A stretch of 54,398 nt of DNA from Bacteroidales bacterium (GTDB lineage: Bacteria; Bacteroidota; Bacteroidia; Bacteroidales; UBA932). Of this stretch, positions 24,861-32,282 are shown piece after piece. Location: NCBI GenBank assembly GCA_017614715.1, contig JAGABI010000061.1, forward strand, positions 1 to 54,398, given 5' to 3'. A program made the translations under genes and the position numbers. Every line of letters begins with the position of its first letter. Within the stretch, counting starts at the first letter, position 1. Below the pieces are notes generated by a model. It did no database searches. It was not told the origin of the DNA and worked only from the letters and a program-made list of their open reading frames with translations.

Positions 24861-26009
24861 TTATTCCGGTTTCGGAAGGCCAGGATAGTAACGCCAATCG
24901 TACTCTATCTCCAGTACCTTCATGGCAGCATACTCCCAGTACTTATCATGGAAGCTCGGGGTGAATTTGGCCATCTCCAGACGATGTGCGATTGGGTCGG
25001 AGTTCTGGCCATAGATGTCCGTGAATTCAGCGCTCTTTCTTTCCACAAGATCTCCTTCATCATCATGCTGAAGCATATAAAAGACGGTTCCTACTCGGGT
25101 GATGCTCTCACATTCTTCCGGACGGATGCAATGATTATCCAGGACAAAAGCATACCGGAAGCATTCGGGATTCTCTTTATATCCAAAGGTGTTCAGCGGG
25201 ACATCATACTCGGAGCCATGGGTCTTGATGTGGCAAATATCACCGGTAAAGATGCTTTCCCCCTTTGAGTCTTTGTATGGAGTCTTAACGCCAGCAAAGA
25301 GAGCCAACCGTGCATATCCTCGACCTTTACATTCATCATGGAAGACTGCCTCAACAACGGTCTGGTCATGATTCCCTGACTGGACATCGTCATAATCCCA
25401 GATATAGAGAATATCGTCAAAGAAGAAGAACTTGCCCATAGCCTTGTAGCCAAACTTGTTTTCATCGTCAACATAACGAATCATGACATCTGGTTCAGTC
25501 CAGGGGATACCTGCTCCGATAATGTAGGCGTGTTCCTCGCAAAGCCTTTGGAGGACCTCCATATTAATGACTGGTGGAGCTTCTTCTTTCTTCTGGTACC
25601 GCAAGGGGGCATAGTTGATAAGTTGAACAATCCATACGTCAGGAAAAGACACATTCGGGAGCTTGAAAGCCTCCAGGAAGAGCGGCGCCATGTCCTTATC
25701 CTTAAAGCCGGCGATACCACAACCGACACGTGTGAGAAGAAAACGATTCATCGGATGCTGCCTGGCATACTCGATGAAATCATCGACATAAGGTTTAATG
25801 GCGGACAGCGGTCCGTGCATCGTGGGAATTGCGTAGCACCGCCCCTGCGGTCCTACTCCATTGCCCCACTCTGCACCAAACTTTTCATACGCCAGGCGTG
25901 CGGCGCCTCCACCGTGTTGGCCTTCAAGATTGCTGCCGAATACGAAAATTTCGCACTCAGAAAGCTCCGTAATGTGATTGGGGGCAATTAACTTATTGAT
26001 CTTTTGCAT
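24861..26009 (-). CDS. Macro-like (A1S_2505-type) domain fused to a YopX-like region
   Basis: 382 residues from the ATG at 26009; the upstream in-frame start (26087) would add an unconvincing hydrophobic stretch. Residues of about 15-150 carry IFVFGSNLEGQHGGGAARLA, GPQGRCYAIPT and LTRVGCGIAGFKDKDMAPLF, the pattern of a phage-associated macro-like family expected to bind ADP-ribose-type ligands. The central part is Asp/Tyr-rich with no recognised domain. The C-terminal third contains PYKDSKGESIFTGDICHIK and ITRVGTVFYMLQHD, which resemble the YopX phage family (G-x-x-I-x-x-GDI ... IGTVxEN). Both halves point to phage or mobile DNA. The fusion itself is unusual. Confidence 0.65.
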   Translation of the reverse strand: MQKINKLIAPNHITELSECEIFVFGSNLEGQHGGGAARLAYEKFGAEWGNGVGPQGRCYAIPTMHGPLSAIKPYVDDFIEYARQHPMNRFLLTRVGCGIAGFKDKDMAPLFLEAFKLPNVSFPDVWIVQLINYAPLRYQKKEEAPPVINMEVLQRLCEEHAYIIGAGIPWTEPDVMIRYVDDENKFGYKAMGKFFFFDDILYIWDYDDVQSGNHDQTVVEAVFHDECKGRGYARLALFAGVKTPYKDSKGESIFTGDICHIKTHGSEYDVPLNTFGYKENPECFRYAFVLDNHCIRPEECESITRVGTVFYMLQHDDEGDLVERKSAEFTDIYGQNSDPIAHRLEMAKFTPSFHDKYWEYAAMKVLEIEYDWRYYPGLPKPE

Positions 26010-26168
26010 ATGTAACTTGATATAGCCATTACAAATTTCGCAAAAAACAGTAAGTACAACAAATGCACTATCCCAATAAGACGGCATAGTGGAATAGTTG
26101 TAAAACCATATATCAAACAGTTAAGCGCCTTTGGTGTCATTTCTGCCGAAATGATTGATAAACCGGCT

Positions 26169-26633
26169 TTAGTGAATAACCCAGCCCAGCCGGCGAGCGA
26201 GCATTTCCAGCAATTCGCGATCAGATTCAGGGATAGAAACAGTTACAGTCATGAGGCCGTTATATTCAGTTTCCGGTTCTGCAAGCGCCAATGCCGGTTC
26301 AGTACGCAGCGGTTTATAACCTGCCACAAGAGACCTTGTTTCAGCGCATTTCTTGCGCATATCAATGTTATACTGCTCTTGAAGCTGGATCCAGAAATCA
26401 GCAGATATACCCGGTAATCCACTCTCAATTTTTGCGGCGACAACAGGTGTGATACTCCTCGTTCCGTGAATAATTGCACTGAGATGGCTGGCCTGGATTC
26501 CAATAGCCTGCGCAAAATCCTTTCTTCTAATACCTCTCGCATCAAGTTCCTCACCCAGGATATCACCCGGGTGTACCGGAATAGCCGGTGTCAAATCCTT
26601 TGCATAGTACAATTTCTTGTTACCTGTTTCCAT
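26169..26633 (-). CDS. higA: HigA-family antitoxin (XRE-type HTH)
   Basis: 154-residue DNA-binding antitoxin. The HigA signature PVHPGDILGEELDARGI starts at about residue 19, followed by the helix-turn-helix KDFAQAIGIQASHLSAIIHGTRSIT and PVVAAKIESGLPGISADFWIQLQEQYNID. It overlaps the end of the toxin gene by 14 bp, the toxin-first order typical of HigBA. The C-terminal extension (to about 154 residues against the usual 100-110) ends in an Arg/Glu-rich helix. It would neutralise HigB and repress the operon, probably at the palindrome at 26981-27001. Confidence 0.9.
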   Translation of the reverse strand: METGNKKLYYAKDLTPAIPVHPGDILGEELDARGIRRKDFAQAIGIQASHLSAIIHGTRSITPVVAAKIESGLPGISADFWIQLQEQYNIDMRKKCAETRSLVAGYKPLRTEPALALAEPETEYNGLMTVTVSIPESDRELLEMLARRLGWVIH

Positions 26634-26937
26634 AATGAGTATCGTCTATTTCTATCAATTCCAACTCTATTCCATCTTCATGCTCCAGAAAGATTAGCCG
26701 ATGAACATAACTATTCGACAATCTGACGGAGGAATATCCAGAGTATTCATACTTCAACTGCTCATAATGAAGAAAACTCAGCCTCTTCAGATCTTCAACG
26801 CTGCCAGCCTTCTGCATCGCCATGACCGCCCGCGAGAAGCCCGCCTTCAGCACTTTATTGCGTGATACTTCTTTGTATTTATTACTCCTGCCAGTATCAT
26901 ACAACTCCCTCAAATCTTCTCCCATCGACACATTCAT
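26620..26937 (-). CDS. higB: HigB-family toxin (RelE/ParE fold mRNA interferase)
   Basis: 105 residues with the HigB pattern DLRELYDTGRSNKYKEV...FSRAVMAMQKAGSVEDLKRLSFLHYEQLKYEYSGYSSVRLSNSYVHRLIFLEH. The LxxLHYExL, SVR and YRLIF-type (here YVHRLIF) positions are those of ribosome-dependent mRNA interferases of the RelE superfamily. It is the first gene of the pair and is preceded by a -7 box and a palindromic operator candidate. Length is normal (90-110), with no sign of inactivation. Confidence 0.88.
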   Translation of the reverse strand: MNVSMGEDLRELYDTGRSNKYKEVSRNKVLKAGFSRAVMAMQKAGSVEDLKRLSFLHYEQLKYEYSGYSSVRLSNSYVHRLIFLEHEDGIELELIEIDDTHYGNR

Positions 26938-26956
26938 ACTCCACTAATTTTCTCTA

Positions 26957-27001
26957 CAAATATAATTATTTTCCAGATAATTATCATAATTATTATGATA
27001 A
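26957..27001 (-). promoter_or_regulatory. higBA promoter and candidate HigA operator
   Basis: On the - strand TATATTTG (26957-26964) matches the Bacteroidota -7 box 20 bp before the higB start. Just upstream is a perfect 10-bp inverted repeat with a 1-bp centre, TTATCATAAT-T-ATTATGATAA (26981-27001), in the place expected for autoregulation by the antitoxin. Confidence 0.6.
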
Positions 27002-27057
27002 TAGCATCAAAAAAGATGGCAGATAGCCAAGCAAACACATAAGCACGTACCTGGCTT

Positions 27058-27199
27058 GTCCTGCCAAAGCGCCGATGTTCGCCAGAGCCAACCCGTCCCC
27101 GCGGCAGTGGAGGCGCCTAGGACTCTAAGAATGATGAAGGTGGTGCTCCCGCCAAAGTTTCGTGAAGCGCCAAAAGTCCGTGTGGCGCTTTGGCAGGAC
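27058..27199. repeat. 16-bp perfect inverted repeat enclosing a hairpin-rich segment
   Basis: GTCCTGCCAAAGCGCC (27058-27073) is the exact reverse complement of 27184-27199. A third related arm, AAGCGCCA near 27166, pairs with TGGCGCTT at 27183-27190, so alternative stems are possible. This is the left part of a 750-bp stretch (26938-27685) without a convincing gene. The remainder is also rich in GC hairpins, for example AGCGCC-ATCA-GGCGCT near 27287 and GGGGC...GCCCC near 27350. Confidence 0.6.
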
Positions 27200-27482
27200 T
27201 GCTGGCGACACAGCGAAGGGCAGATATAGTCCGCAGCTTGAATTCTTTCAGGGGCAGATTTTTGCCCAGAAAGTAGCGCCATCAGGCGCTAGCGTAGCGC
27301 GTGCGGGCAGGTTAAAGAGTAGCCAGCGCGGAGCGGCGGGGTTTGGGGCGGAGCCCCAGTATTATGTGGGAGGCATCTGCCACAAGCGGACGTTACAGTG
27401 CGATGATCATTTTGATCTTTCCCATCGTTTTTTCGGATCACCTTCAGAACGCGCATGTCAGATTCGATTCCGTTTAAGTGCC

Positions 27483-27562
27483 GATAACGTCCGGGATATT
27501 GGGACGTTATACGCAAATAAGGCCGTTTTTGACGCTAACGTCCCGGTTTTTGGGACGTTATC
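27483..27562. repeat. Two direct copies of a palindromic repeat (TAACGTCC ... GGACGTTA)
   Basis: Unit 1 (27484-27510) pairs ATAACGTCC with GGACGTTAT. Unit 2 (27536-27560) pairs TAACGTCCC with GGGACGTTA. The units are direct repeats spaced 51 bp apart, and the outermost arms also pair over 16 bp with one mismatch. A further half-copy GGACGTTA lies at 27388-27395. They are probably dispersed palindromic repeats or binding sites. Confidence 0.6.
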
Positions 27563-27626
27563 GACACTTCGAGGAAAAAGTTGTGCTTGAAACACAGGCG
27601 ACGCCCGGAGTCTTCAGATATATACA

Positions 27627-27666
27627 AAACAACAAGCAGGTATCGGTTGATACCTGCTTGTTGTTT
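27627..27666. terminator. Strong hairpin terminator downstream of rhaT
   Basis: A perfect 18-bp stem with a GGTT loop (27627-27644 and 27649-27666) lies 19 bp past the rhaT stop. On the - strand it begins AAACAACAAG and ends TTGTTT, giving a terminator for the rhamnose operon. It is symmetrical enough to work in both directions. Confidence 0.8.
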
Positions 27667-27685
27667 GTAGGTAAGTACCCCTATC

Positions 27686-28717
27686 CTACCCGATAAGCTG
27701 CGGGAGGAAGATGGAGAAGATGAGGATGGCGAGGCCGGCGGTGAGAACCCAGATGATGCGGGGCTTGCAACCCTTCCACTCTTTGAGGACAATGCCCCAG
27801 AAGTTGGAGAAGAGGATATCCAGCGACATCAGGATTGCCCATGCGAATGCGAGCAGCGCGGGCGAGCTGGTGAGGAACGCCTTGCCCAGACTCAAGCCAA
27901 AGAACTGGCTGTACCAGAGAATACCGGCCAGGGCGCAGAAGAGCAGGTTGTGCCCCCAGAGTTTACCCTTCTTGTAGTCGCCCCAGGTCTTATTCTTGCT
28001 GTTCTGGCTGAAGCAGTAGATGGCATTCACAATAAAGCCGCCGAACGTTACCAGCAGCACCGCGGGGAGCTGCTTGAACATATCGTTAGTCCCCTCAAAG
28101 AACATCTTGTCGCCGCAACCGAGGCCGATTGCAAAGCAGGCGCTCATAAAGCCGGAAATCAAGGCCACCAGGATACCCTTGCCAAAATTGAAGCGCTGAG
28201 GCTCGGCTCCCTCCTTATTGTTTGCAGCACTTGCCTTGGCCCTCATACTGCCAGCCAGACCGATGATAAGCACGCCGATGAACATCACAACGACGCCGGC
28301 AATAACCGCCCCGGTGATAGTGCCCACCGCACCGCTGCTAAGACCGAGAAGGTCGGTAGCAACCGGAGTGAGGATAACGCCCAGTGCAGAACAGATACCC
28401 AGCGCCAGGCTCTGGCCAAGGGCAACACCCAGATAACGCATAGAGAGGCCAAAGGTGAGACCACCCACACCCCACAGCATACCAAAGAAAATGGTAAGCA
28501 GGGTTGCCTTGGGATCGGCAGTATAGAGAGACATCAGGGAGTTGCCATCAGTCACCGCGAGCAGCGCACCCAGCAACGGGAACACCAGCCATGCGAAGAC
28601 GCCCTGGACAATCCAGTAGCTCTCCCAGCTCCACTCCTTGATCTTGTTGATGGGCACATAACTGCTCGCCTGGCAGAACGCGCCAATCGCGATAATCAGT
28701 AAACCTATGAGAATCAT
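27686..28717 (-). CDS. rhaT: L-rhamnose:proton symporter
   Basis: 343-residue inner-membrane transporter with about ten helices. Family features include GAFCQASSYVPINKIKEWSWESYWIVQGVFAWL at the N-terminus, where the KxWSWExxW block is the RhaT signature, and LGVALGQSLALGICSALGVI. A C-terminal WGIVLKEWKG motif is also conserved. It imports L-rhamnose with protons. It follows rhaA by 6 bp and ends just before a strong terminator, so it closes the rhaB-rhaA-rhaT operon. Length matches the E. coli protein (344). Confidence 0.95.
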   Translation of the reverse strand: MILIGLLIIAIGAFCQASSYVPINKIKEWSWESYWIVQGVFAWLVFPLLGALLAVTDGNSLMSLYTADPKATLLTIFFGMLWGVGGLTFGLSMRYLGVALGQSLALGICSALGVILTPVATDLLGLSSGAVGTITGAVIAGVVVMFIGVLIIGLAGSMRAKASAANNKEGAEPQRFNFGKGILVALISGFMSACFAIGLGCGDKMFFEGTNDMFKQLPAVLLVTFGGFIVNAIYCFSQNSKNKTWGDYKKGKLWGHNLLFCALAGILWYSQFFGLSLGKAFLTSSPALLAFAWAILMSLDILFSNFWGIVLKEWKGCKPRIIWVLTAGLAILIFSIFLPQLIG

Positions 28718-28723
28718 AAACGA

Positions 28724-29977
28724 CTACCTTTTGCTGGTTACCTCTGCCTCGTATTTCTGGATGACATCGATGAACTCCTGACCTACGGGGACATTGTTCT
28801 TAAGGCAGAACATATCATAAACAGCACCCCAGGGCATAGCCTTTGCCTCCTCAAAGAGGGCGAGCACCTCAAAGTGCTTGTCTTCAAGCTCGTACTTGCT
28901 CATCGCCTCGCGAGGCTCGAGCATAGCGCGGAGCATACACTTCTGTGCAGCGCGGCTGCCGGTTACATAAGCACCGACACGGTTCATTGCACCGTCGAAA
29001 TAGTCCAGACCATAGTGAACACGCTCCAAGGCGCCGGCACGTACAATCTCTGCAAAGAGCTCGAGAGTGTTATCGTCCATGATTGTAACATGGTCTGAAT
29101 CCCAACGGATCGGGCGGCTGACATGGAGCATCAACTCAGGAACGAAGTTCAAAAGTGCCGATACTTTGTCTGCGGGAATCTCAGCCGGGTGGTAGTGTCC
29201 GGTATCGATAGTGGGAATCTTGCCGTTTGCTGCTGCGTATGCGGTATAGAAGTCATGGGAACCGACGGTGAAACTCTCCAGGCCGATTCCGAACACCTTG
29301 CCCTCAATGCAGTCTTTCATGTGCTTCTTATCCTCTGCAAAAATCTTGTCGAGCGAATCCTTGAGCAGGCTGCGATAGAGGAAGTGGTTTACAGAGACAT
29401 CCTTGCACCCGTCGTGTACCCACACGTTGAGGATACAGGGGTCATCCTGGGCCTTACCCATAGCATCAGCGATATCGCGGCAGCGCTTGGTATGCTCAAT
29501 CCAGAAATCGCGGATACCCTTGTCCGGGTTGGAAAGCGACAGATTGCCGCTCTTGGGGTGTGAGAACGATGTGGAGTTGAAGTCAAGCTTTGTGTCGTTA
29601 GCCTTGCCCCAGTCAATCCAGCTCTTGAAATAATCTACCGTCACCTCATCGCGGTCAACCACCTTCCCCTGGAAGTCACCATAAATCTCGTGGAGATTCA
29701 GGCGGTGGGTACCGGGAATCAGGCTCTTTGCCTTGAGCACGTCTGCGCGGAGCTCATCTATGTTGCGGGCCGCACCGGGATAGTTGCCGGTGGACTGGAT
29801 ACCTCCGGAAAGGGCGCCTGCCTGCACTTCGAAACCCTTAACATCATCTGCCTGCCAGCAGTGCATTGAGAGGTGGAAATTCTGGAGCTGCTCCATAACC
29901 TTGTCGGTGTCGATACCGATGGCAGCATAACGTTCTTTGGCCTGTTCGTAGGCCTTTATTACCTGTTGTTCTTTCAT
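28724..29977 (-). CDS. rhaA: L-rhamnose isomerase
   Basis: 417-residue metal-dependent isomerase converting L-rhamnose to L-rhamnulose. Conserved blocks are HCWQADDVKGFE near residues 39-50, GGIQSTGNYPGAARN, LNLHEIYGD, WIDWGKAND...DFNSTSFSHPK, VWVHDGCKD, and the metal-site region IDTGHYHPAE followed by HVSRPIRWDSDHV. Length equals the E. coli enzyme within two residues. It sits between rhaB (11-bp gap) and rhaT. Its product is phosphorylated by the adjacent RhaB. Confidence 0.96.
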   Translation of the reverse strand: MKEQQVIKAYEQAKERYAAIGIDTDKVMEQLQNFHLSMHCWQADDVKGFEVQAGALSGGIQSTGNYPGAARNIDELRADVLKAKSLIPGTHRLNLHEIYGDFQGKVVDRDEVTVDYFKSWIDWGKANDTKLDFNSTSFSHPKSGNLSLSNPDKGIRDFWIEHTKRCRDIADAMGKAQDDPCILNVWVHDGCKDVSVNHFLYRSLLKDSLDKIFAEDKKHMKDCIEGKVFGIGLESFTVGSHDFYTAYAAANGKIPTIDTGHYHPAEIPADKVSALLNFVPELMLHVSRPIRWDSDHVTIMDDNTLELFAEIVRAGALERVHYGLDYFDGAMNRVGAYVTGSRAAQKCMLRAMLEPREAMSKYELEDKHFEVLALFEEAKAMPWGAVYDMFCLKNNVPVGQEFIDVIQKYEAEVTSKR

Positions 29978-29988
29978 CTTGGTTTAAA

Positions 29989-31464
29989 CTATTTTGAAAT
30001 TATTTCCTTAAATCTGGTGTATGCTTCATTCCAGAGGGCGGCATCTTCCGGGAGATACTCCTCCGTAGAGATGCTGTCGCCGATAAGACGGCGCATATCC
30101 TCTTTTGTATTTACGATACCGGCTGCGCGCGCCTGAATCATCACGTTGCCGATGGTAGTTGCCTCCGACGGGCCGGCGAGCACCTTAAGGCGGGTGGCAT
30201 TGGCGGTGATCTGGTTAAGCAGGGCGTTCTTGCTGCCGCCGCCGATTATATGCAGCACCTCGATAGGCTCTTTGACAAACTTGGAATTGAGCACGTCAAT
30301 CACGTTGCGGTACTTCAGGGCCAGCGACTCAAAGATGCAGCGCACCATAGCGGCATCGTTTTCCGGAACCGGTTCGCCGTGAGAGCAGCAGTAATCCTTG
30401 ATAGCCTGCTCCATATCTTCCGGTGCGGCGAAAGAGGGGTCGTCCGGATCCACAAAAGAGACGAAAGGCTTCGCCTGCCCCATCATCTCCACGATCTGGG
30501 GGTAGCTGTAGTCTTTACCCTGCTCTTTCCATTTCACGCGGCACTGCTCCAGCAGCCACATTCCGGTAACGTTCTTGAGGAAACGGATGGTACCGTCTAT
30601 CCCGCCTTCGTTGGTGTAATTTTCCTTGAACGATTCCTCGCCTATAATGGGCTCATAAGCTTCGATACCGATGAGCGACCAGGTACCGGAAGAGAGGTAT
30701 GCGAAGTTCTTGGTGGTGGCGGGAACGGCTGCAACGGCACTGCCGGTATCGTGACCGGCGACCGCAACTACCTTGACCTTTCCAAGTCCGGTCTCTTTGG
30801 CAAGATCATCCGTGAGGGTGCCCACGATGTGGCCGGGCATCACAATTTCCGGGAAAAGGTCAGGGGTGATGCCGGCTGCCTTAAGCAATCCTTCATCTAT
30901 CTTCTTATCGTAGGGATTCAGGAACTGGGAGGTGGAGAGGATGGTGTATTCGCACACCATCTTTCCGGTGAGAAGGTAAGAGAGCGCATCGGGCAGGAAC
31001 AGCACCTTGTCTGCAGCCTCCAGAGAAGAGTTGCCTTCGCGGCGGAGGGTAAACAGCTGGAACAGGGTGTTGAAGTTCATGAACTGGATACCGGTGCGGC
31101 GGTAAACCTCATCCTTGGGTACAATCTTGAAGTACTCCTCCATCATGCCGTCGGTATAATGGTCACGGTATGCGCGCGGCTGCGAGAGGATATGCCCGTC
31201 CTTGCCGATGCATACTATGTCCACACCCCAGGTGTCGATTCCGATGGATGAAACCTCTATGTCGCGGGAGCCAACTTTCTTAAGCCCCTTGCGTATCTCG
31301 TCAAAAAGGTAATACAGGTTGCAATATGTGCGGCCTGCAATGGTAGAGAAACCATTTGCAAAACGGTGCACCTCCTCAAGTTCCAGGCGGCCGTTGTCAA
31401 GACGGGCGAGCACCACCCTGCCGCTGGTTGCCCCCAAATCAATGCTGATAGATGTAAATGACAT
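29989..31464 (-). CDS. rhaB: Rhamnulokinase
   Basis: 491 residues from the ATG at 31464. An upstream in-frame ATG at 31494 would lie on the -7 box and is rejected. FGGY-family sugar kinase phosphorylating L-rhamnulose at the 1-position. The N-terminal phosphate loop SIDLGATSGRVVLARLDNG, GIDTWGVDI, and VAGHDTGSAVAAVPA...LSSGTWSLIG are the rhamnulokinase signatures. The C-terminal half has HIIGGGSKNALLNQITAN, the ATP-binding segment. It is the first gene of the rhamnose operon. No rhaD aldolase and no AraC or GntR regulator is present in the window. Confidence 0.95.
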   Translation of the reverse strand: MSFTSISIDLGATSGRVVLARLDNGRLELEEVHRFANGFSTIAGRTYCNLYYLFDEIRKGLKKVGSRDIEVSSIGIDTWGVDIVCIGKDGHILSQPRAYRDHYTDGMMEEYFKIVPKDEVYRRTGIQFMNFNTLFQLFTLRREGNSSLEAADKVLFLPDALSYLLTGKMVCEYTILSTSQFLNPYDKKIDEGLLKAAGITPDLFPEIVMPGHIVGTLTDDLAKETGLGKVKVVAVAGHDTGSAVAAVPATTKNFAYLSSGTWSLIGIEAYEPIIGEESFKENYTNEGGIDGTIRFLKNVTGMWLLEQCRVKWKEQGKDYSYPQIVEMMGQAKPFVSFVDPDDPSFAAPEDMEQAIKDYCCSHGEPVPENDAAMVRCIFESLALKYRNVIDVLNSKFVKEPIEVLHIIGGGSKNALLNQITANATRLKVLAGPSEATTIGNVMIQARAAGIVNTKEDMRRLIGDSISTEEYLPEDAALWNEAYTRFKEIISK

Positions 31465-31491
31465 ATTTTGGTGAATTATAATTCGATTCTT

Positions 31492-31499
31492 CAAAATTA
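31492..31499 (-). promoter_or_regulatory. -7 box of the rhamnose operon promoter
   Basis: TAATTTTG on the - strand matches TAnnTTTG. It lies 28 bp before the chosen rhaB start and 13 bp past the stop of the upstream MBL gene. No TTTG at the ideal -33 distance was found, so the promoter may need an activator. Confidence 0.45.
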
Positions 31500-31511
31500 T
31501 GCAATCTTTAT

Positions 31512-32279
31512 CTAAAAGTCAATACTCAATCCGTCAAAAGCCGGGGCGATGTTAGGTGGAAGTGCGGCAGAGAATGCCTCGTGAGGCGGAAGCTGATGCG
31601 AGAGATGTGTGAAGAAAGATTGCCTTGCCCCCACTTTTTCAATCACTTGCAGCGCTTCCGGCACGCTGAAATGCGATATATGACTTGTATAGCGGATGGC
31701 GTTAATAACGAAAAACTCCACCCCACGGAATTTTTCGATATCGGCATCGGCGATGCTGCTGGCGTCGGTAAGATAGCCGAACTTGCCAAACCGGAACCCC
31801 AGCACCGGCAGCTTGTAATGCAAGGCCCGCACAGGGATTATCTCCACTCCGTCAATAGCGAAAGGGGCATCTGAAATTGTGTGCAACTCAAACTGGGGCG
31901 CACCGGGATAAGGGTGCTCATCAAAGGCATAGCTATACTCCTTTTTGAGCGACTCCTGGACATACTTCTCACAATATATCGGGAACGCCCGCTGCTCAAA
32001 ATAGTTGAAGCTGCGCACGTCGTCCAGACCGCCGGTATGGTCTTTATGATGATGCGTAAGCAGCACGGCATCGACGTGCTGGATATTCTCGCGAAGCAGT
32101 TGGGTGCGGAAATCAGGGCCGGCGTCCACCAGCAGCTTCAACCCCTCATACTCCACATACACCGAGCAGCGGAGACGTTTGTCGCGCGCATCGGCAGAGG
32201 TGCATACAGGGCAGCTGCACCCCAGCATGGGGATCCCGGAAGAGGTGCCGGTACCCAGAAAAGTGACCGAATTAGCCAT
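31512..32279 (-). CDS. MBL-fold metallo-hydrolase (PhnP-like)
   Basis: 255-residue metallo-beta-lactamase-fold phosphodiesterase-type protein. It starts VTFLGTGTSSGIPMLGCSCPVCTS, the pattern of PhnP-like enzymes with a structural Zn/Cys knuckle. The dinuclear metal motif THHHKDHTGGLDD follows at about residues 95-107, then the later His in THLSHQLP. Relatives hydrolyse cyclic phosphodiesters, but no phosphonate genes are near, so the substrate is open. It is the last gene of a seven-gene - strand run, 3 bp after mtaB. Confidence 0.88.
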   Translation of the reverse strand: MANSVTFLGTGTSSGIPMLGCSCPVCTSADARDKRLRCSVYVEYEGLKLLVDAGPDFRTQLLRENIQHVDAVLLTHHHKDHTGGLDDVRSFNYFEQRAFPIYCEKYVQESLKKEYSYAFDEHPYPGAPQFELHTISDAPFAIDGVEIIPVRALHYKLPVLGFRFGKFGYLTDASSIADADIEKFRGVEFFVINAIRYTSHISHFSVPEALQVIEKVGARQSFFTHLSHQLPPHEAFSAALPPNIAPAFDGLSIDF

Positions 32280-32282
32280 AAG

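Noticed and set aside
27162-27590. A 142-codon open frame on the + strand
   Set aside because: The sequence is dominated by inverted and direct repeats, which explains the open frame. No start context or domain is visible.
31464-31494. Upstream ATG for rhaB adding ten residues
   Set aside because: It coincides with the predicted -7 box; the downstream ATG matches the normal rhamnulokinase N-terminus.
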